From NCBI GenBank assembly GCA_036011265.1, contig DASCNB010000065.1, positions 1 through 34,758 on the forward strand: a stretch of DNA of 34,758 bases. The letters are read 5' to 3'. Every line of letters starts with the position of its first letter. Position 1 is the stretch's first letter. This document shows positions 24,786 through 33,600 of this stretch, piece by piece. Source of the stretch: CAJXCL01 sp036011265. Its GTDB lineage: Bacteria > Nitrospinota > Nitrospinia > CAJXCL01. Below the pieces are notes generated by a model. That model ran no database searches. It was given only the letters and a program-made list of their open reading frames with translations, and was not told where the DNA came from. The position numbers and the translations under genes were made by a program.

Positions 24786-25343
24786 ATGAAAAAGGAAGAT
24801 TTTATTCTCTTTAGCGGCGGCGCTAAGGGGGCTGAAGCTGAATTCGGCGCAAACGCTGAACAATTTGGAATTGAAGAAGTAAACTTCACCTTTGATGGAC
24901 ACAGTATAGTCCGCCAACGAGGCTTACATGTTTTGAATCACGAAGAACTTAAAAATGGAGACGTGAGTCTGGAATACGTTTCGCAATTGATGCATCGCCG
25001 CTATACAGCAACGAACACATTTCGCAAGGTCCTGCAAAGTATCTGGTACCAGGTTAATAACGGACAGGAGATTTACGTTATTGGAGAAATACTGGAGGAC
25101 AAGACCATCAAAGGCGGTACGGGATGGGGCGCGGAGTTTGCCAAACTATGTAATAAACCATTGTGGGTGTTCGACCAGAAACGTGACGCGTGGTTTAATT
25201 GGAACCAGGCTGACTGGATTGAATGCAAGAGCAAAGATAAACCCGTCATTAAGCATATTCATTTTGCCGGAACAGGGACTCGTTTTCTCGAAGAGAACGG
25301 CAGGAAAGCAGTCAAGGAATTATTCGAGAGAACATTCTTATAA
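24786..25343 (+). CDS. SLOG/TIR-like Rossmann-type nucleotide-binding protein
   Basis: 185 residues from ATG 24786, which has AAAGGA six bases upstream; a GTG at 24771 is less likely. The N-terminus FILFSGGAKGAEAEFGANAE is the glycine-rich loop of SLOG/LOG-like proteins, in the common SGGA.GA(D/E) form. YVIGEILEDKTIKGGTGWGA and HFAGTGTRFLEENGRKAVKE are further conserved-looking blocks. SLOG proteins bind or hydrolyse nucleotide ligands, and some act as sensors in anti-phage systems. I cannot assign the ligand. It stands immediately before the HNH gene, and the two may be a unit. Confidence 0.62.
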   Translation: MKKEDFILFSGGAKGAEAEFGANAEQFGIEEVNFTFDGHSIVRQRGLHVLNHEELKNGDVSLEYVSQLMHRRYTATNTFRKVLQSIWYQVNNGQEIYVIGEILEDKTIKGGTGWGAEFAKLCNKPLWVFDQKRDAWFNWNQADWIECKSKDKPVIKHIHFAGTGTRFLEENGRKAVKELFERTFL

Positions 25344-25429
25344 TTGAGTACTACTTCTACCCGAAATTTGCTTCACGCTTCTTGTGAGGTCTTTAGGCCT
25401 GTTGAACCGGCCTACTCGAAGGAAGACTA

Positions 25430-25807
25430 GTGCCAGAAAAGAAGACAAAGCCAGATATTGACAAGTTCATCGCTGAGGCCCGACACGACCAGCATCTCCG
25501 GGAACAAACTTATCGGGAACGAGCACTCAAGATTTATCCCTCGATTTGCGCGCGTTGCGGACGAGAATTTTCCGGTAAAAAGCTTCGTGAACTCACGGTA
25601 CATCACAAGGACCACAACCACAATAACAATCCACCCGACGGCAGTAACTGGGAACTGCTATGTATCTATTGTCATGACAATGAGCACTCGCGGTATATTG
25701 AAGAGACCGCACATGGTGGCGGGACAGCGCCAAGCGCTGAGAGAGAACCCTCTTCCACTTTCAAGCCATTCGCTGATCTCAAGAGTTTGTTGAAAAACAA
25801 AGAATAA
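25430..25807 (+). CDS. HNH endonuclease, YajD-like
   Basis: 125 residues. The HNH fold is at about 38-90: zinc cysteines Cys40/Cys43 (CARC) and Cys78/Cys81 (CIYC), the catalytic ELTVHHKDHNHNNNP with His58/His59, and NWELL with the conserved Asn. The family cuts or nicks DNA. The start is GTG at 25430, with GGAAG a few bases upstream. The C-terminal tail is low in structure. It closes the plus-strand islet, 86 bases after the SLOG-like gene. Confidence 0.87.
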   Translation: MPEKKTKPDIDKFIAEARHDQHLREQTYRERALKIYPSICARCGREFSGKKLRELTVHHKDHNHNNNPPDGSNWELLCIYCHDNEHSRYIEETAHGGGTAPSAEREPSSTFKPFADLKSLLKNKE

Positions 25808-25832
25808 TCTTATAAATGTCATTACATTTTAA

Positions 25833-26041
25833 TACCTGAACCTTGCATATAAATTTAATAAATCCCCCCGGCCCCCTTTACTAAGGGGGAGTTAGAAGTA
25901 CCCTATTTGACCATTTGGATTAAAAATGATATGGAATTTCATGTTCTGGAAACATATGTATTCCCCCTTTATCAAAGGGGGTTAGGGGGTTTTCTTTTCT
26001 ATAAAATTTATCAATATAAAAAATGGTGCAAGATTCAGGTA
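25833..26041. repeat. Nested inverted-repeat element (MITE-like)
   Basis: Outer arms TACCTGAACCTTGCA (25833-25847) and the complement of 26027-26041 (TACCTGAATCTTGCA) differ at one base. Inside lie further arms: CCCCCCGGCCCCCTTTA followed by AAGGGGGA on the left, and TCCCCCTTTATCAAAGGGGG followed by TTAGGGGG on the right. The middle 70 bases code for nothing. No transposase is present, so it would need a transposase acting from elsewhere. It sits just past the HNH gene, at the right edge of the islet. Confidence 0.7.
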
Positions 26042-26090
26042 ATAAATATTGAATATCGAGCAAGGAATGACAAATAGTGATTGGAAAACC

Positions 26091-26759
26091 TCAAATCCGC
26101 TGAAAAAAGACCACGGATTTTTCTCCAAACAAAAGCTTCAGGTTATATTCTTCTGCCAGCCATTTGAAAGTCTCTTTTGAATAAAATGAAATATGAGTGG
26201 GATCGTTTTTATAATACCATTGAGGAAAATCTATCTCCCGGTCATAAAGTTGGGTCATTATTCCTATCCACCCTCCCCTTTTGACCAGTTTGAGGAAAAG
26301 TTCCCACTCCTCTTTCGGATTACTAAAATGTTCCATCGTCTCGGAACAGGTCAGAAAATCGTACTCTTCCTCTAGGACCTTATTATGGTTAGCGTAAAAA
26401 GGGTCATATTCTGCCATATGAAAACCAAGTTTAGAAAACATGAGGGAGAGCGTGGGGCCCGGGCCTGATCCATAGTCTATCCCTTTTCCTCCTTTTGGGA
26501 GATAAGGGAGTAACTGCTTTAAAAGCCTGTTCAAAAAGTCCCGGTATTGAGGATCGTCAGGATGGTTGGTATGGGTATCGTACCTCCTTTTTTCTTCGAC
26601 TGGTGATAAATGGTGGGAAGAAGGGACATAAAGAAGACTGCAGCAAGGACATCGAAAGTAGGACCTGCCCCGCTCCTCACAAAAAAGTGAAGAATTATTT
26701 TTAAGACATAAAGGACAGGTCAAGTGATCTCTGATAACTGTTTTCCGGCTGGGCTCCAT
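26091..26759 (-). CDS. Class I SAM-dependent methyltransferase with N-terminal zinc ribbon
   Basis: 222 residues. The N-terminal ribbon has Cys15/Cys18 (CPLC) and Cys37/Cys40 (CPCC). The SAM motif GKGIDYGSGPGPTLSLMFSK is at about 92-111, then EYDPFY and the FLTCSETMEHFSNPKEEWEL segment. The fold is Methyltransf_23-like. Such ribbon-methyltransferase proteins often work on sugars, quinones or small metabolites; the substrate is unknown. It stands alone, convergent with the islet. Confidence 0.82.
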   Translation of the reverse strand: MEPSRKTVIRDHLTCPLCLKNNSSLFCEERGRSYFRCPCCSLLYVPSSHHLSPVEEKRRYDTHTNHPDDPQYRDFLNRLLKQLLPYLPKGGKGIDYGSGPGPTLSLMFSKLGFHMAEYDPFYANHNKVLEEEYDFLTCSETMEHFSNPKEEWELFLKLVKRGGWIGIMTQLYDREIDFPQWYYKNDPTHISFYSKETFKWLAEEYNLKLLFGEKSVVFFQRI

Positions 26760-26851
26760 TTTGCTATTGCTCTGTAATAACTTGTTTTTTGAAGAAATTT
26801 TTTAATGGTTCTCCAGGGCGGAAGCCCATTTGATTACGGCAACTTGCCGCA

Positions 26852-27124
26852 TTATGAATATTTAAAATCGATCTGTTTTACTTCTTCAAACTCAAAAAAT
26901 TCATTTTCGAGATGTTCCACAATTTTTTTTTGTATTACCCAGGCTATTGGTTTGCAACCTATGCAGTTCGGCATTCTGCTGCTGAAATCGAGAGATATAA
27001 TCAGTTTTTTCGCTTCTTCCTCATAATCTATATGCCTTACTATTTGAAGATCGTATAGAGATTGTTCTGATTCAGGATCTTTGATCTTTTTAAGAATTTC
27101 TACTATGTTTTCCTTTGGAATCAT
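26852..27124 (-). CDS. MIP18/DUF59-like iron-sulfur assembly domain protein
   Basis: 90 residues. ILKKIKDPESEQSLYDLQIV matches the start of the DUF59/MIP18 domain (the L..V.DPE...S..DL.LV pattern), followed by alternating strands and MPNCIGCKPIAWVIQKKIVE, where two cysteines replace the single reactive cysteine of SufT-like proteins. Members help load iron-sulfur clusters on target proteins. It is a stand-alone domain; no Suf or Isc genes are near. Confidence 0.68.
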   Translation of the reverse strand: MIPKENIVEILKKIKDPESEQSLYDLQIVRHIDYEEEAKKLIISLDFSSRMPNCIGCKPIAWVIQKKIVEHLENEFFEFEEVKQIDFKYS

Positions 27125-27478
27125 CGTTACAGATTTTTATGATTTTTGCACTATTCGTATGATAATTGTTTTAAACTACTTACAGTATAAGGATTTGCGG
27201 CTGTTTTAACAATGCTTTTTGGGGGATTCCAATGGGTAATAGGGAAAAAAATGGTTTAAATCGGAGCCAAAATATTCATTGTTTTTTGTTATAAACAGAA
27301 GTACAATTGGGGGAACCAAATGCCCTGTAATCGAAATATATATAGGAATCAAATACACTATTTTTAATGAATTTACTTAAGAAACTCTCTTTTTGACCCT
27401 AATCTTTTTTGAGATTATTGGCGTCTAAATGGGAGTACAAGTTATATTTAAATGAGAAATATTTTTTAAAGGAGGTTT
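27125..27478. other. Divergent promoter region of the chemoreceptor gene
   Basis: About 350 bases between two divergent genes. TAATCT and AGATTA (27400-27417) form a small perfect inverted repeat that could bind a regulator. A strong Shine-Dalgarno AAAGGAGG precedes the ATG at 27479. I could not identify a flagellar sigma-28 promoter with confidence. Confidence 0.4.
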
Positions 27479-28024
27479 ATGAGTTTAAAAGATACTTCGC
27501 TAAGAAACAAGATGCTTATGGTTATAGGAGTCGGTGCGGTAGCGATGATCATAATGGGATTTATCGCGATTAAGAACTTTGACGCGGTTGAAGAGGATTG
27601 GTCAGAATACGTCCAAGTGGTTAAGACCAAGCAGGACCATTTAATGGACATGCGTTCCGAGATGGGGTATGGTGGCGCCATTCACAAATTCAAAAACTAT
27701 GTGCTGCGTGGCAAGGAAAAAGATCATGATAAATATATGGTGAAGGCAAAAACGATTAATGACAGTATTACCAAGTATAGAGCTTTGGGTTCACTCACAC
27801 CAACAGAAACAAGCGCACTGGATAAAGTGACAGAGATGGTGGAAAAATATCGCAAGGCCACAATAACAGCAAAAGGTTTGCTGGAAGGGGGAAATACCAT
27901 AAAAGAAATTGATGGATCTATTAAAATTAATGATTCCCCTTACCTCAAAGCTTTAGCCTCTTTATCAAAAGAGCTTGACCAGGCAACCAGCCAGAGAACC
28001 GAAGCTTTAACTTCACGGGTTTAA
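27479..28024 (+). CDS. Chemoreceptor N-terminal half (sensor and first membrane helix), ends at an in-frame stop
   Basis: 181 residues: a basic start, the first transmembrane helix (MLMVIGVGAVAMIIMGFIAI, about 12-31), then an all-helical periplasmic region of the four-helix-bundle type (about 35-180). AAAGGAGG lies four bases before the ATG. The frame stops at TAA 28022-28024 just before the second transmembrane helix, and the same frame carries on into the signalling half. With one base change at the first T (TAA to AAA, Lys) the whole would be one receptor of about 652 residues. As it stands it would be a membrane-anchored sensor domain with no output. Confidence 0.8.
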   Translation: MSLKDTSLRNKMLMVIGVGAVAMIIMGFIAIKNFDAVEEDWSEYVQVVKTKQDHLMDMRSEMGYGGAIHKFKNYVLRGKEKDHDKYMVKAKTINDSITKYRALGSLTPTETSALDKVTEMVEKYRKATITAKGLLEGGNTIKEIDGSIKINDSPYLKALASLSKELDQATSQRTEALTSRV

Positions 28025-28039
28025 AACGTTAAAAATCTT

Positions 28040-29437
28040 TTGATGATCATTATTCCACTTTCTATCATTTTATTTGGAGCCCTGGCTTATTCAATTAGCC
28101 GTACCATCATCAACTCAATGAATAAAATATTAGGCAATTTGGGAGAAAGTAGCGATAGTGTTCAGTCCGCCTCCTCGGAAATTACCAGGGCCAGTGAAGA
28201 GCTTGCCCGGGGAGCCACCCAGCAGGCCGCGTCCCTTGAAGAAACTTCCGCGTCCCTGGAAGAAATTGCCTCCCAATCTAAACTGAACGCGGAAAACGCG
28301 AATAATGCTAGTGAGCAATCTTCCGGGTCGAATAGAGAAGCGGAAGAGGGATCTAAATCGATGAAAGAGATGATTGAAGCCATGGAAGCCATTAATAAAT
28401 CATCAGGAGAGATTTCGAAAATTATCAAAGTTATTGAAGAGATAGCGTTCCAGACAAATCTGCTGGCTCTTAACGCCGCTGTGGAAGCTGCAAGAGCGGG
28501 GGAACACGGGAAAGGCTTTGCTGTGGTTGCTGAAGAGGTGAGAAACCTGGCCCAGCGATCTGCCTCCGCAGCTAAAGATACGGCATCTTTGATTGAAGAT
28601 GCGGTTCAAAAAGCAGAGCATGGAAATGAAATCGCCGCGCGTTCCGGGGAAGCTTTGCAAAGAATCCTCTCGGGGATAAAAAATGTGACCGAACTCTCCA
28701 CTGAAATCGCCTCGGCTTCCAAGGAACAATCTGTTGGGGTAGACCAGGTCAACAAGGCGGTGAACCAGATGGATCAGGTGACCCAGCAAAACGCGGCAAC
28801 CGCGGAAGAATCTGCTGCTGCAGCCGTAGAACTGGATTCGCAGGCTAAAATGCTTGAAGATATTGTAAACGGACTTCAGGGAATTATGTTTGGAGGATCT
28901 GCTGATGGTGATTTAAGCGGGGCAGATGGTAAAAACTTCATAGAGTGGAGCGATCTCCTTTTCAGTGTTGGGGTCCCTGAGATGGATCAGCATCACAAAA
29001 AAATATTTTATTACGTAAACGAGATATACAGGCAAGTTAGAGCCAATAAAATAGGAGAGGTGAAGCACACGTTGGATGAATTGGTTAAATTTACCACGTT
29101 CCACTTTAATGAAGAAGAAAAACTGCAGCAACAGTATGGCTACCCTGATTATCCAAACCACAAACCGATTCACGTGAAGTTGTTGAACCAAGTTTCGAAT
29201 TACCAGAAAGATTTCTTAAGTGGCAGACTGAAAGATCCGTTCGAACTGCTTAAATTTGTCAGAGACTGGTTAGTCAACCACATACAAAAACAGGACAAAA
29301 AATACGGCAAACATATAGAGAATGTGAAAGCGAGACAAGGTGGAGCAAGGACACTTCGCCAACCCGCTCAGGAGCAAAGAAAATTAGTAAAACCGGATGA
29401 TGTGATTCCCATGGACAATGATTTTAAAGATTTTTAG
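28040..29437 (+). CDS. Chemoreceptor signalling half with C-terminal hemerythrin domain
   Basis: 465 residues in the frame of the preceding half. The second transmembrane helix (IIIPLSIILFGALAYSI) comes first, then the methyl-accepting coiled coil with the invariant tip EEIAFQTNLLALNAAVEAAR, GKGFAVVAEEVRNLAQRSA, and glutamate/glutamine-rich methylation zones. Residues about 305-435 form a bacteriohemerythrin domain with all expected iron ligands: DQHHKK, FHFNEEEK, NHKPIHVK and VNHIQKQDKKY. That suggests sensing of oxygen or redox state, as in DcrH-like receptors. The TTG at 28040 and ATG at 28043 have no Shine-Dalgarno, so this is more likely the back half of an interrupted gene than an independent one. 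Confidence 0.85.
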   Translation: MMIIIPLSIILFGALAYSISRTIINSMNKILGNLGESSDSVQSASSEITRASEELARGATQQAASLEETSASLEEIASQSKLNAENANNASEQSSGSNREAEEGSKSMKEMIEAMEAINKSSGEISKIIKVIEEIAFQTNLLALNAAVEAARAGEHGKGFAVVAEEVRNLAQRSASAAKDTASLIEDAVQKAEHGNEIAARSGEALQRILSGIKNVTELSTEIASASKEQSVGVDQVNKAVNQMDQVTQQNAATAEESAAAAVELDSQAKMLEDIVNGLQGIMFGGSADGDLSGADGKNFIEWSDLLFSVGVPEMDQHHKKIFYYVNEIYRQVRANKIGEVKHTLDELVKFTTFHFNEEEKLQQQYGYPDYPNHKPIHVKLLNQVSNYQKDFLSGRLKDPFELLKFVRDWLVNHIQKQDKKYGKHIENVKARQGGARTLRQPAQEQRKLVKPDDVIPMDNDFKDF

Positions 29438-29506
29438 TTCGGAAAGATGAATTGCGACGACTGGTTTGATATACCTTAATGTTTCAAAAACGATATTTTT
29501 CGGTCG

Positions 29507-29543
29507 CGGAGTTTATGATGAATACATTTCAGCATAAACTCCG
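29507..29543. other. Perfect hairpin between convergent genes
   Basis: CGGAGTTTATG (29507-29517) and CATAAACTCCG (29533-29543) form an 11-bp stem with a 15-base loop, between the ends of the chemoreceptor and ArsA-like genes. No T-run follows, so it is not a classical terminator, but its position suggests transcript-end function. Confidence 0.5.
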
Positions 29544-29578
29544 TAAAGAATCTCCTGGTATGTTGTTAATGAAAATTC

Positions 29579-30550
29579 CTATGTCGTCAAATTATTAAAA
29601 ACATCTTCACCAAATGCCATCATATCATCTCTGCTCAATGTCCCACTGTCTTTAAATGGCAACTCCATGGTTTTAAGGCCGTTAAACTTTTTCTTCACAT
29701 CCTCAAAAAAATTCTCCATAAATTGAGACAATTCATCAGAGGTTTTATCATTATAAAGTCCGCTTTTATTAATAATCACCATATTAAGAGGCAGGGAGAA
29801 TTTTTCAAACGCCGCTATTATCCTTCGTCCTTCGCTGAAAGAAAGCCTGTCAGGGTTCAAGAGCAGAAACATCAAACTGTCTTCTTTAGAGCTAAAGTTA
29901 TTTTTTAATGTTTTTAACCGCCCTTCAAAACTCACAAGTTCCTTAAAAACCGAATCGTCCTTAACAGTTAAAGGCAATTCCTTATCTTGGTATTTTTCAC
30001 CAAGTATGTTTTTTAAAGAATCACGCCTGCTTAAAATCTTTTTTCTCAATGTCAATAATTTTTCAATCCACAGGATAGATATATGCGGGAGGGCAAAGAA
30101 CCGCAGGGTAAGCCCTGTTGGCGGTGTATCGAAGATGATAAAATCCATGTCCCTGTAACTTTCAAAAATATCTTCTAATGCAAAGGTGACCGCGTATTCT
30201 TCCATGCCCGGAGAAAACCGCAAGGTGTCAAACATTCCCTCAAGATTAATAACATTGAGATATGAGTATAAATTTTTCATCATGTCGATGGTTTTTTTAA
30301 GGGACTTTTCCACTCGCTTTTCCAGGTTTATTTCCATGGCGTACAGGTTTTCTTTTATCTCTTTCGGCTTGTCTTCGAGAGACGTTTCAAATATGTCAGA
30401 GAGGTTATGGGCGGGATCAAGCGAAATAATAAGGGTTTTGTTTTTCTTATCAGCTAATGCCAGTGCGGTTGAAGAGGAGCAGGTTGATTTTCCCACACCA
30501 CCTTTCCCGACAAAATATAAGTATTTTGGATGACTCGATTTATGCATCAA
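29579..30550 (-). CDS. ArsA/GET3-like anion-transporting ATPase
   Basis: 323 residues of a SIMIBI-class P-loop ATPase. The deviant Walker A FVGKGGVGKSTCSSSTALAL is at about 13-32 (signature lysines 16 and 21), switch I SLDPAHNLSDIF at about 43-54, and Walker B with FIIFDTPPTGLTLRF. Single-domain relatives in bacteria serve as arsenite-pump ATPases or as tail-anchored-protein targeting factors; no ars genes are nearby, so I do not choose between them. The gene is divergent from the large peptidase gene across a 112-base gap. Confidence 0.88.
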   Translation of the reverse strand: MMHKSSHPKYLYFVGKGGVGKSTCSSSTALALADKKNKTLIISLDPAHNLSDIFETSLEDKPKEIKENLYAMEINLEKRVEKSLKKTIDMMKNLYSYLNVINLEGMFDTLRFSPGMEEYAVTFALEDIFESYRDMDFIIFDTPPTGLTLRFFALPHISILWIEKLLTLRKKILSRRDSLKNILGEKYQDKELPLTVKDDSVFKELVSFEGRLKTLKNNFSSKEDSLMFLLLNPDRLSFSEGRRIIAAFEKFSLPLNMVIINKSGLYNDKTSDELSQFMENFFEDVKKKFNGLKTMELPFKDSGTLSRDDMMAFGEDVFNNLTT

Positions 30551-30662
30551 ACCTGCTATTTAAATTACATTCTAAAAAATTTATAGCATAGATGGTATAA
30601 TTCTACAAACATATCAATAATATTAAGCAATGAGCTGACTTCTGCAGGCTATCAAGCACATT

Positions 30663-33600
30663 ATGAAACGTTTACATTCCATATTTTTTTTCATATTACT
30701 ATTTCTCACTATATCAGCAAGTATTCCTTCGCTTCTCTACGCCCAGGAAAACATTCACCATGACATGAAAGTTGTGATTCAGCCTGAGATGCACTGGATA
30801 GATGTTGAAGATAAAATTACCCTGCCGGATTCTTTTTTCAATGTTGGCGGAGGTGAGGTGCATTTCATTATTCATAAAGGACTTCAACCTGTATCCCTTA
30901 CAGAAGGTGTAACAATTACCCACTATAAAGAAAAAGCTCAAGCTTCACAGTCTGAAACTAATACTAATTCAATCTTTCAGCAAAATAATAAGATGCTGGA
31001 ACATTATATAGTTGCCCTTCCAGCCGATGAGCGTACTTTTACTGTTAAATACAATGGAGAAATATATAGTCCTTTGCAAAAACAGGAGGAAGAGAGCGAC
31101 CGCAGTTTCAGTGAAACATCCGGAATTATTTCAAACAACGGGGTATACCTTGCCTCTTCAACTTACTGGTATCCGTGGTTCAGTGATGACCTGGTGACTT
31201 TCTCAATGAAAGTGCAGTTGCCACAGGGATGGAAAGCTATCAGCCAGGGTGGCAGGGCCACAACTAAAAGGGCTACCGCCCAATCTGCTAATAAAAATCG
31301 TTCAAAAAAAACATACTTTTGCAAGTTTGAAGAACAGAACCCCCAGGATGAGATTTATCTTATTGCGGGAAAATTTACTGAATACAGCAGACAGGCCGGG
31401 CCTGTACAAACACTGGTTTTCCTGCGCAATCCTGATGAAAAATTAGCGAACAAATATTTAGAAACAGGGTCTCAATATATAAAGATGTACAGCAAGTTGT
31501 TAGGTCCTTATCCGTACAAAAAATTCGCGTTGATAGAAAATTTTTGGCAGACCGGTTACGGAATGCCTTCCTTTGCTTTATTAGGTTCTAAAATTATCCG
31601 ATTTCCATTCATTCTGCATTCGTCTTATCCGCATGAGATTTTGCATAATTGGTGGGCCAATGGAGTTTTTGTGGATTTCAGTTCCGGAAACTGGGGTGAA
31701 GGCCTTACCGCTTATCTTTCTGACCATCTCATTAAAGAACAGAGGGGACAGGGAAAGGAATACCGCCGCACGGCTCTGCAGAAATACACGGATTACGCGG
31801 CAAAGAGTAAGGATTTTCCATTAACAGAGTTTCGCTCACGCCACAGTCCAGCCACGGAAGCTGTTGGCTACGGCAAAACCCTGATGTTTTTTCATATGCT
31901 TCGTCTGCAGTTAGACGACAAAGTTTTTATTAAGGGTCTTCAGAAATTTTATCGAGAGTTTAAGTTTAAACGCGCGACATTTGAAAATTTGAGGGAAGTT
32001 TTTGAAGAAATCTCCGGAAAAAATTTGCAGATTGAATTTAACCAGTGGATAAAAAAAACAGGAGCGCCTGTTATAAAAGTTCGGAACGCTGTAGCTCATC
32101 TTGATGAAAAGGGATATCAGCTTACTGCTGTTTTGGAGCAGATCCAAGAAGCTCCGGCTTATAGATTACATGTACCTATAACCGTTACCATGCAAGGTTT
32201 TCAAAAGCAATACCAGACTACAGTGCTAATGGACAGCAAACGTTCTGAAATATCTCTTCATGTTCCATCGAAACCGCTTCGATTGGAAGTTGACCCTGAG
32301 TTTGATCTTTTTCGACGACTAGATAAAAATGAGACCCCCCCTGCCCTGTCCCGCGCCTTCGGTTCGGATGAAGCACTGATCATCCTTCCTTCGTCAGCTT
32401 CTGAAGAAATTTTGCATGAATACCGCAAAGTTGCCGAATCCTGGCAGAAGTCACCTTCAAGACAAATGGAAATTCAACTGGACAATGAAATAAATGAACT
32501 ACCTGTAGATCGTACAGTATGGTTATTTGGCAAAGAAAATCTTTTTAGCCCAAAAATTATTGAAGCAATGAAAGGGTATAAAGTTTCAATCAATGATACC
32601 GGGGTGAGTATTGGACAAAGCGGAATAAAAAGAAAAGATCATTCCATAATATTTACCACCAGGAATCCTGATGAACCTGACTACACATTGGTCTGGGTAT
32701 CAACGGATAACACAGCAGCCATTCCGGGACTCGGACGCAAACTACCACATTACGGTAAATACAGTTATCTTGCTTTTGAAGGGAGTGAGCCTTCTATTGT
32801 TTTAAAGGGCCGGTGGCCCACGGTGAACTCTCCAATGTCCATAACGGTCCAGCTATCTGACAGCAAAGAAATTCCATCTTCTCTTCCTTCACAAAGGGTG
32901 GAAACCACACCATCGGAAGTTCTTACAAAGCTGGTTCCAAGACAAGCCCTTGCTTATTTACCGGCAAAATTTTCAGAAGAACGGATGATGAATGTAATCC
33001 GCTTTCTTGCTGATGAAAAAATTAAAGGACGCGGTTTAGGAACTGAGGAATTGAATAAAGCAGCTGATTTCATTGCCAGCAAGTTTCAAGAGGCTGGACT
33101 GGAACCAGCAGGTGGTAAAAAAGGAAGCTATTTTCAGGAATGGATGACTAAAAGTGGTGAATTTGATCAAAATATGGCATTAAAAAACGTTATTGGTGTT
33201 ATTTCAGGTAATAATCCTGATTTTAAAGGGCAGAGCGTAGTTTTCAGCGCTCACTACGATCATCTCGGCCTTGGATGGCCGGATGTGAGACAGGGTAATA
33301 AAGGAAAAATTCATCCCGGCGCGGATGATAATGCCAGCGGTGTTGCGATACTGTTGGAACTTGCTCAAATATTGGGAAAGACATTGAAACCAGACCGCAC
33401 TGTAGTATTTGCGGCGTTTACCGGAGAAGAAGCAGGACTAATCGGTTCAAAACATTATGTGGAAAACGAAAAAAGGTTTCCTGTAGAAAAAAGTATCGGC
33501 GCATTGAATCTCGATACTGTAGGCAGGCTAGGTGAAAATAAACTTATGGTTTTTGGTACAGGTTCAGCGCGAGAGTGGATTCATATTTTGATGGGAGCCA

